Shown here piece by piece: positions 57,088 to 64,000 of a stretch of DNA of 64,000 nucleotides. Within the stretch, counting starts at the first letter, position 1; each line of letters begins with the position of its first letter. The notes below the pieces were generated by a model. It ran no database searches. It was not told where the DNA came from and saw only the letters and a program-made list of their open reading frames with translations. Source of the stretch: JBKQVT01 sp963727245 (GTDB lineage Bacteria > Planctomycetota > Planctomycetia > Pirellulales > Thermoguttaceae); contig CAVSFO010000006.1 in NCBI GenBank assembly GCA_963727245.1, positions 248,001 to 312,000 on the forward strand. Direction: 5' to 3'. The position numbers and the translations under genes were made by a program.

Positions 57088-57984
57088 ATGTTTTGCTCAA
57101 CCATCCCCTGGATTGTCGTTATGACCGCCCTCGGCGCCGGCGATGCCCAGCCGCAAGACCACTTGCCGGCCCAGTTCCAAAAACTCTTGCCCCTGCACGC
57201 CAAACTCGAACCGCCCCAGCCGGGCGATTGGCTGGCCGGACACGAGGAGCCGGGCCAGTCCTACGCGCAGTACCTCCGCAGCCGGCCGAGACGAGTCGAT
57301 CAAAAACGCCGCCTCCTCTACGTGCAGCCGCTCGGCCGCTTTGACGCCGCCCAGCGCAAGGTGCTCGACCGGACCGCCGAGTTCCTCGGCATCTATTTCC
57401 AGTTGCCGGTGAAGGTCAGCAAGGATTTGTCCTTGGACGTGGTCCCGGCGTCGGCCCGGCGCGAGCATCCGACGTGGCACGTCAAGCAGGTCCTGTCGAC
57501 CTACGTGCTGGACAAAGTCCTGCGGCCGCGGCTGCCCGCCGACGCCTGCGCCTACATCGCCCTAACGACCTCCGACTTGTGGCCCGGGGAAGGATGGAAT
57601 TTCGTCTTCGGCCAGGCGTCGTTGAGCGAGCGCGTGGGGGTGTGGTCGATCTATCGCAACGGCGATCCCCACGGGGGCGAGGCGGCCGCGCGGCTGTGCC
57701 TGCTGCGGACGCTCAAGGTCGCCTCGCACGAGACGGGGCACATGTTCTCGATGGAGCACTGCACGTTGTACCAGTGCAACATGTGCGGCAGCAACCATCA
57801 GGCGGAGGCGGACCGCCACCCCTTGTGGCTCTGCCCTTGCTGCCTGGCGAAGCTCTGCTACGCGACCGGGGCCGATCCCGTGCGGCGATTCAAGGAACTG
57901 GCGGCCTTCAGCAAGCGCGAAGGGCTCACGGCCGAGCAGAAGTTTTACGAGAAATCGCTGGCGCTTTTGCAAGGCGCGAAGTGA
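57088..57984 (+). CDS. archaemetzincin-type zinc metalloprotease
   Basis: A 298-aa protein. The N terminus MFCSTIPWIVVMTALGAGDA may be a weak signal. The C-terminal half carries the archaemetzincin zinc motif ASHETGHMFSMEHCTLYQC, continuing NMCGSN and CPCCLAKLCY: catalytic HExxH, third His and the structural Cys4 zinc site are all present. The fold upstream (YVLDKVLRPRLPADACAYIA, GWNFVFGQASLSERVGVWSI) fits the family. Members are mostly archaeal and eukaryotic, with scattered bacterial cases including planctomycetes. Substrate unknown. It precedes fusA. Confidence 0.9.
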   Translation: MFCSTIPWIVVMTALGAGDAQPQDHLPAQFQKLLPLHAKLEPPQPGDWLAGHEEPGQSYAQYLRSRPRRVDQKRRLLYVQPLGRFDAAQRKVLDRTAEFLGIYFQLPVKVSKDLSLDVVPASARREHPTWHVKQVLSTYVLDKVLRPRLPADACAYIALTTSDLWPGEGWNFVFGQASLSERVGVWSIYRNGDPHGGEAAARLCLLRTLKVASHETGHMFSMEHCTLYQCNMCGSNHQAEADRHPLWLCPCCLAKLCYATGADPVRRFKELAAFSKREGLTAEQKFYEKSLALLQGAK

Positions 57985-58338
57985 CGGTCCGGAAGGAAGA
58001 CAGAAGGAGCCGGTGGCGTCAGCCACCGGTTATGGTCGAGGGGCTCTTGAAGGCGGAGGGGCCGCGTTGAAACGGTCCTGGCGACTGCCAAGGGCATAGC
58101 GTAGACCCTCTCGCGCAAAGGCGCCAAGCCGCCAAGACGCAAAGACACGGACAATAAGGGGGGAAAGCCCGGATTGCGCCCGCGCGCCGTCGATTCGCCA
58201 ATCACCTCCCCTCCTTCTTCCCCTAAGTCCTCCTTTGCGGCTTGGCGTCTTTGCGCCTTGGCGTGATATATTTCCGGCCGTGACCTTGCCGAGTGCTTCA
58301 AAAGGGGACAGTCCCCTGGCCCAGGCCCAAGGATGCGG
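57985..58338. repeat. repeat-rich gap before fusA
   Basis: AGCCGGTGGCGTCAGCCACCGG (58011-58032); CGCAAAGGCGCCAAGCCGCC with its distant inverse GGCTTGGCGTCTTTGCGCC (58114-58146 and 58233-58266); and a GGGGACAGTCCCC half element (58299-58316). No gene is supported. Confidence 0.75.
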
Positions 58339-58367
58339 TTGCAGGGCTGGGGCCAGCAGTGTATAAT
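58339..58367 (+). promoter_or_regulatory. sigma70-type promoter of fusA
   Basis: TTGCAG (58339-58344) and a perfect TATAAT (58362-58367), spacing 17. Predicted start about 60 bases before the ATG at 58434. Confidence 0.65.
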
Positions 58368-58433
58368 GAGAGGTTCTTTTATTCCACAGGGCATTTGAGG
58401 GCATGGGGACAGTCCCCGGGGCCGGCGGCAAAC

Positions 58434-60524
58434 ATGGATCTGGCACACCTCCGTAATATCGGCATCTCGGCGCACATCGACTCGGGCAAGACCACCCTGA
58501 GCGAGCGCGTCTTGTATTACGCGGGGAGAATCCATCGCATGCAGGAGGTCCACGGCGACGGCGGCGGCGCCACCATGGACCACATGGAACTGGAAAAGGA
58601 ACGCGGCATCACCATCACCAGCGCCGCCACCTCGGTCGACTGGAACGACGCCCGCATCAACCTCATCGATACGCCCGGCCACGTCGATTTCACCGTCGAG
58701 GTCGAGCGCAGCCTCCGCGTCCTGGACGGGGCCATCCTGGTGCTCTGCGCCGTGGGCGGGGTCCAGGCCCAATCGCTCACCATCGACCGGCAGATGCGCC
58801 GCTATCACGTGCCGCGGCTGGCCTTCGTCAACAAGATGGACCGGGTGGGGGCCGACCCCGGCAAAGTGGTCGAGCAACTGCGGGCCAAGCTTGGCTGCAA
58901 CGCGGTGGCCATGCAGATCGCCATCGGCCGCGAGGCCGATTTCCAAGGGGTGGTCGACCTGCTTACCGAGGAGGCCGTCTATTTCGACGGCGCCAACGGC
59001 GAGAACGTGCGCCGCGAGCCGATCCCGGCCGAGCTGGCGGACGAGGCCCGGCGGGCCCGGCAGCACCTGCTGGAATCGCTGTCGATGTATAGCGACGCCA
59101 TCATGGAGTTGCTGCTGGCCGAGGAGCCGGTGCCGCTCAAGCTGGTCTACGAGACGGTCCGGCTGGCGGTCTTCAATCAGCAGTTGACGCCGGTGTTCTT
59201 GGGCAGCGCCTATCGCAACAAGGGGGTGCAGCCGCTTTTGGACGCCGTGGTCCGCTACCTGCCCTCGCCGTTGGATTGCCAGGTCAAGGCCCTGGTGCAC
59301 GGCGACGCCGTCAAGGAAATGCTGCTGGCGCCCGACCCGGACAAACCGACCGTGGCCATGGCCTTCAAGATCGTCGAGGACCCCTACGGCACGCTGACCT
59401 TCATGCGGATCTACCAGGGCAGCTTCGTCAAGGGGGGTAGCTACTTCAACCAGCGCAACAGCCACAAGGAACGCTTCAGCCGCATCGTGCGGATGCACGC
59501 CGCCGAGCGGGAAGAGATCGATTCGGCCTCGGCGGGCGACATCGTGGCCGTCCTGGGCGTCGACGCCGCCAGCGGCGACACCTATGCCTCGCAGTATCCC
59601 TACTGCACGCTCCACAGCATGTTCGTGCCCGAGCCGGTCATCAAGATGGCCATCGCCCCGGCCAACCGCGACGGCGCCGACCGCCTGGGCAAGGCCCTGC
59701 AACGCTTCCGCCGCGAAGACCCCACGCTGCACGTCTCCGTCGACGAAGAGACCGGCGAGACGATCATCGCCGGCATGGGCGAGCTGCACCTGGAGATCTA
59801 CCTGGAGCGCATCCGCCGCGAGTTCAAGGTCGAGGTCGAGGCCGGCGCCCCCAAGGTCAACTATCGCGAAGCGCCCACCCAGTCGGCCACCTTCAACATC
59901 CGGCACAAGAAGCAGACGGGCGGGGCCGGCCAGTTCGCCCACATCGTCGGCCGCCTCGACGTGCTGCCCGAAGACTCCGCCGAGTCGTTCGTCTTCGAGG
60001 ACGAAGTCAGCGGCGGCCGCATCCCCAAGCAGTACATTCCTGCCGTGGAAAAGGGCTTCCGCCAGTGCATCCACAAGGGGCCGGTCGCCGGCTATCCGGT
60101 CGTCGGCCTGATGGTCACGCTGGAAGACGGCTCCTACCATGACGTCGACAGTTCCGACATGGCGTTTCAGACCTGCGCCCGGACGGCGATGCGGGAGACG
60201 TTTTCCAAGACCAAACCGGTGCTGCTGGAGCCGATCATGAAGATCGAGATCGAGTGCCCCAGCCAGTTTCAAGGCACCGTGGTGGGCAATCTGACCGGAC
60301 GGCGCGGCATGGTCGTGGCCACGGAGTTGGACGGCGTGACCGCGCGGATCGAGGGCGAGGTCCCCTTGGCCGAGACGTTCGGCTATTCGACCGACCTGCG
60401 GAGCATGACGCAAGGGCAGGGGACGTTCACCATGGAGTTCGGCCGCTATCGCCGCGTGCCGTCGAGCATCGAGCGCGAGGTCATCGCCCAGCGGAAGGGC
60501 GCCGCCACGGCCGGGGCCTTCTGA
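58434..60524 (+). CDS. fusA: elongation factor G, canonical form
   Basis: A 696-aa translocase. Start ATG 58434 (MDLAHLRNIGISAHIDSGKT). G1 reads AHIDSGKTT, with Ser in place of the usual Ala, the form seen in mitochondrial EF-G1 and the spirochaete/planctomycete spdEFG group. G2 RGITITSAAT, G3 DTPGHVDFT and G4 NKMDRVGA are present; domains II-V are intact, with domain IV KQTGGAGQFAHIVG and tip regions. By the P-loop and overall layout I would assign it to the spdEFG1-like, translocation-competent group; the EF-G II form at 4621 would be the second paralogue. A GGCGGAAGGCGGAAG tract follows the stop. Confidence 0.95.
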   Translation: MDLAHLRNIGISAHIDSGKTTLSERVLYYAGRIHRMQEVHGDGGGATMDHMELEKERGITITSAATSVDWNDARINLIDTPGHVDFTVEVERSLRVLDGAILVLCAVGGVQAQSLTIDRQMRRYHVPRLAFVNKMDRVGADPGKVVEQLRAKLGCNAVAMQIAIGREADFQGVVDLLTEEAVYFDGANGENVRREPIPAELADEARRARQHLLESLSMYSDAIMELLLAEEPVPLKLVYETVRLAVFNQQLTPVFLGSAYRNKGVQPLLDAVVRYLPSPLDCQVKALVHGDAVKEMLLAPDPDKPTVAMAFKIVEDPYGTLTFMRIYQGSFVKGGSYFNQRNSHKERFSRIVRMHAAEREEIDSASAGDIVAVLGVDAASGDTYASQYPYCTLHSMFVPEPVIKMAIAPANRDGADRLGKALQRFRREDPTLHVSVDEETGETIIAGMGELHLEIYLERIRREFKVEVEAGAPKVNYREAPTQSATFNIRHKKQTGGAGQFAHIVGRLDVLPEDSAESFVFEDEVSGGRIPKQYIPAVEKGFRQCIHKGPVAGYPVVGLMVTLEDGSYHDVDSSDMAFQTCARTAMRETFSKTKPVLLEPIMKIEIECPSQFQGTVVGNLTGRRGMVVATELDGVTARIEGEVPLAETFGYSTDLRSMTQGQGTFTMEFGRYRRVPSSIEREVIAQRKGAATAGAF

Positions 60525-60763
60525 AGGGGGAAGGCGGAAGGCGGAAGAGAGCGGGCCCCGCCCCGCGGATGCCGGCGGTTCTTGTAGCAGTTCCTCCCCT
60601 CGCCCTTCGGGAGAGGGGCAGGGGGTGAGGGCATTGGCAAAACGCACAAGCAAGGCGCGCCCTCACCCTGGCCCTCCCCCGGAGGGGGAGGGGACCTTGA
60701 AACCGCGATTCGCCAACGTCAAACTACAAGTCACATTGACGAAAATCACGGGGAGGACGAGCG
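60525..60763. repeat. stop-proximal purine tract and GGGGGTGAGGG repeats after fusA
   Basis: AAGGGGGAAGGCGGAAGGCGG directly follows the TGA. CCCTTCGGGAGAGGGGCAGG and GCCCTCCCCCGGAGGGGGAG (60602-60697) are inverted relatives of the 25766 family. No gene seen. Confidence 0.75.
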
Positions 60764-63700
60764 ATGCGACAAGCGTGGCCCGCGATGTTTCTGTTGCTCC
60801 TGGGCAGTTCGGCGGCGCTCGGCGCAGAGGCCATGCGCGTGGAGAATCTGCGCTGCGAATATCTCGAGAACCCGCTGGGCATCGACGAGACGGCGCCGCG
60901 GCTGAGCTGGACGCTCCAGTCCGACCGCCGCGGCCAGCGGCAGACGGCCTACCAGGTCTTGGTCGCGTCCTCGCCGGAGTTGCTCGGCCAGGATCGCGGC
61001 GACCTCTGGGACAGCGGCCGCGTGGCCTCCGACGAGACGGCCCAGGTGGTCTACGCCGGCAAGACGCTGGGGTCGCGCGCAGGAGTGTTTTTGGAAAGTG
61101 CGGGCGTGGGACCGCGACGACAAACCGAGCGGCTGGAGCCAACCGGCCCGCTGGGAATTGGGCCTGCTGCGGCCCGACGACTGGACGGCCCGCTGGATCG
61201 CGGCCGACCTGAAGGTCGATCCGGGCGTCGCCGCCGAGTCGCTTGTGGGCGGCCAGTGGATCTGGTTTCCCGAGCCCGGGGCCAATCTCAAGGTCAAGGC
61301 GGTGCCCGGCGACCGCTTCTTCCGCCGGCACCTGAGCGTCCCGGCCGGGGCGAGACCGGAGTATGCGTGGCTGGTCGTCGTCGCCGATCACGATTTCACC
61401 CTGTTCCTCAACGGCAAAAAACTGGCTCGCGTCGACGACGAGCTGAGCTGGCGATTGCCGCGGCGATACGACGTGAAGGAGTTGCTTACCCCCGGCGACA
61501 ACGTGCTGGCGGTCATGGCTGCGCTGAAGTTTGACATCGGCGGGCTGTGCGTCAAGTTGGTGGTCCGCTATCCGGGCAAGGCGCCGGAAGTCCTCTTCAG
61601 CGACCGGCAGTGGCGGGCCGCCGACCGGCCGCTGGCGGGTTGGACCGAACTGGCCTTCGACGACTCTCATTGGAAGGCCGCCGCCGAGGTGGCGCCGTTC
61701 GGCCAGCGGCCGTGGGCTAATGACGGCAACCACGCGCCGTCGCAATCGCCGATCCTGCGCAAAGCGGTGCGGCTGGCCGGAAAGCCGATCGCCCAGGCGC
61801 GGCTTTATGCCACCGCGCTGGGGCTTTACGAGTTGCGCATCAACGGCCGCCGCGTCGGCGACCACGTGTTCGCCCCCGATTGGACCGACTACGGCAAGCG
61901 AGTGCGCTACCAGGTCTACAACGTCACCAACCTGGTCAAGCCCGGCGACAATGCCCTGGCCGCCCTGCTGGGCAACGGCTGGTATTGCGGCCACGTGGGC
62001 AACGGCGGGTTCCAAGTGTGGGGCACGCAGCCGGCCTTGCTTGCCCAATTGGAAGTGACCTACAGCGACGGCAGTTTCGAGCGCATTGCGACCGACCCGA
62101 CCTGGCGGGTGCGCAGGCAGCCCGATCCTGGCGTCGGACTTCATGTGGGGCGAATCGTACGACGCCCGGCAGGAGATCGCCGGCTGGGACGAGCCCGGGC
62201 TGGACGACACCGCCTGGCCGGCCGCCACGCTGCGCAAGGAGCCGCCCCGGGCGCTGGACGGCCAGGTCATGGAGCCCGTCCGCGTCACCGGCACGCTACA
62301 ACCCAAAACGATCCACGAGCCGGGACCGGAGGGTTGGACCTGCGTCATGGGCGCGCCCCCTGTGCAAGGAGTCGTCCGGCTAGAGCCGAGGCCCTGGGTC
62401 TTCGATCTCGGCCAGAACATGGTGGGCGTTGTGCAGTTGCGGGTCGAGGCCCCGGCGGGCACGAAGCTCACGCTCCGGCATGCCGAGATGCTCAATCCCG
62501 ACGGCACGATCTACACGGCCAACCTCCGCGGCGCCCCGGCCACCGACACCTACGTCTGCAAGGGCGGCGGCATCGAAATATGGCAGCCGCGGTTCACCTT
62601 CCACGGCTTCCGCTACGTGGAGCTGACCGGGCTGCCCGGCGGGCCGGCCGCTGACACGGTGACCGGCATCGTGATCGGCTCGGACACGCCGCGGACGGGC
62701 CAGTTCGAGTGTTCCGATCCGCGGCTCAACCAGTTGCAATCGAACATCCAGTGGGGACAGCGGGGCAATTACCTCAGCGTGCCCACCGACTGCCCGCAGC
62801 GCGGCGAGCGGATGGGCTGGATGGGCGACGCCCAGGTGTTCATCCGCACGGCCACGTACAATGCCGACGTGGCGGCCTTCTTCACCAAGTGGCTGGTCGA
62901 CGTCGACGACGCGCGGTCGCCGGAGGGCGCTTTTGCCGACATCTCGCCGGTGGTGCCGACGCGCGACTACGGCCGCGGCACGCCCGGCTGGGCCGACGCC
63001 GGCGTGATCTGTCCCTGGACCATCTATGAAGTCTACGGCGACCGCCGCGTCCTGGAGCGTCACCTGCCGGCGATGAGCCGCTACGTCGACTGGTGCCGCG
63101 AGCACAGCACGGGGCTGATCCGCGACAAGGACCGCGGCGGCGACTACGGCGACTGGCTTTCCATCGGCGCCGACACGCCCAAGGACCTGATCGGCACGGC
63201 GTACTTTGCTTATTCCACGAGCCTGGTGGCCAAGTCGTACAAGGCCCTGGGAAAGAATGCGGAAGTGGCCAAGTATGAGGGGCTTTTTGAGGACATCAAG
63301 GCGGCCTTCAACGAACGTTACGTGACCGCCGACGGCCGCATCAAGGGCAACACGCAGTGTTGCTATGCCCTCGCCCTGCGGTTCGAGCTCCTGCCCGAGG
63401 AACTGCGGTCCAAGGCCGCCCAATACCTCGAAGACGACATCAAGGCCAAGGGCGGGCACCTTTCCACCGGCTTTCTGGGCGTGAGCTACTTGCTGCCGGT
63501 GCTGACCGACGCGGGCAAGATCGACACGGCGTACCGTTTGCTCATGCAGGACACCTTTCCCTCGTGGCTGTTCTCGGTCAAGCACGGCGCCACCACGATC
63601 TGGGAGCGCTGGGACGGTTGGACGCCGGAGCATGGATTTCAGGACCCGGACATGAATTCGTTCAATCACTATGCGCTGGGCTCCTGCGGCCAGTGGCTCT

Positions 63701-64000
63701 TCGGCACGGTGGCCGGCATCGGCACGGACACCATGAAGCCCGGCTCCGGGGTGGACCCCGCGCAGCCCGGCTTCCGGCACATCTTCATCGCTCCGTGCCC
63801 GGGCGGCGGCCTGACCTGGGCGCGGGCCAGCGTGGACACGCCGCGCGGCCCGATCCGCAGCGCGTGGAAGCTCGAAGGCGGCAAGTTCACCCTCGACGTG
63901 ACTATTCCCGTCAACGCGACGGCCCAGCTCCGTCTGCCCGCCGGCATCGGAAAAAAACTGACCGAATCCGGCATGCCAATCAAGTGGGCCGAGGGCGTTA
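60764..64000 (+). CDS. alpha-L-rhamnosidase, GH78 (two frameshifts; runs past the window end)
   Basis: A secreted enzyme of at least 1,078 residues. The signal MRQAWPAMFLLLLGSSAALG is followed by an N-terminal beta-sandwich (VENLRCEYLENPLGIDE, PRLSWTLQSD). Breaks lie near 61085 and 62128. Further beta domains (WELGLLRPDDWTARWIAADL, ARLYATALGLYELRINGRR, VFDLGQNMVGVVQL) precede the (alpha/alpha)6 barrel with DCPQRGERMGWMGDAQVF (catalytic acid Glu/Asp region) and TTIWERWDGW (catalytic base Glu), then GIGTDTMKPGSGVDPAQPGF and a C-terminal beta domain. It removes terminal rhamnose, fitting a polysaccharide-degrading lifestyle. No sulfatase or TonB partners are in view. Confidence 0.9.

Noticed and set aside
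57945..60653. 902-codon minus-strand frame across fusA
   Set aside because: Antisense shadow of fusA; composition is His/Gly/Arg/Leu-rich without domains.

Overview
The window is high-GC chromosomal DNA, most likely from a planctomycete (Pirellulales-like), probably a metagenome or long-read assembly. The evidence is the mix of families: a DUF1570 metalloprotease-like protein, an LRR protein with a two-helix membrane head, a DUF2339/DUF3999 pair, a bacterial archaemetzincin, an AroD-AroE fusion and two EF-G paralogues, one with the spirochaete/planctomycete/mitochondrial-type P-loop. Coding density is high, and intergenic gaps are packed with short palindromes and minisatellites. I saw no tRNA, rRNA, CRISPR array, insertion sequence or prophage.

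Layout. 1-4.5 kb: F1 ATP synthase genes atpA(partial)-atpG-atpD-atpC, with a PIN (VapC-like) toxin and small partner between atpA and atpG, and a HicBA pair after atpC. 4.6-9.6 kb: EF-G II and hisA on the minus strand, then a conserved 91-aa protein and an NtrC-type regulator on the plus strand. 10-12 kb: a restriction-modification pair (beta-class methyltransferase plus PD-(D/E)XK endonuclease). 12-17.6 kb: mutL, aroDE, aroK and a prepilin peptidase. 17.7-22.3 kb: a stand-alone LuxR-type HTH protein, hypotheticals, an OmpA-type lipoprotein and a polytopic membrane protein. 22.7-26.9 kb: hisH converging on a minus-strand run psd-pssA-ribE-rsmA. 27-30.5 kb: a secreted protein with an internal duplication, enolase and a small membrane protein. 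30.7-36.9 kb: CAP-domain protein, FmdB-type zinc ribbon, nnrE, GNAT and dnaA. 37-44 kb: DUF1570 protein, ABC permease, DUF2339 and DUF3999. 44.4-50 kb: a conserved hypothetical, a YqjD/YqjK/YqjE-like set, a sensor kinase, a lipoprotein and a DUF2752 protein. 50-54.4 kb: ymdB-rny facing surE. 54.5-64 kb: secreted protein, LRR protein, archaemetzincin, fusA and a GH78 alpha-L-rhamnosidase that runs off the end.

Two features dominate. About 20 genes, including dnaA, eno, atpG and ribE, are split by single-base frameshifts, which points to residual sequencing indels rather than decay; those genes are annotated across the break. Gene borders also carry a repeated architecture: pyrimidine-rich minisatellites (CCCTGG, CCCCTGG, CCCTAAT units) abut start codons, and purine-rich ones (GGGGCCAGGG, GGAAGGCGGA, GGGATTAG) directly follow stop codons, often with a GC-rich hairpin. 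Several other genes have a -10 box only 6-7 bases before the start codon and look leaderless.
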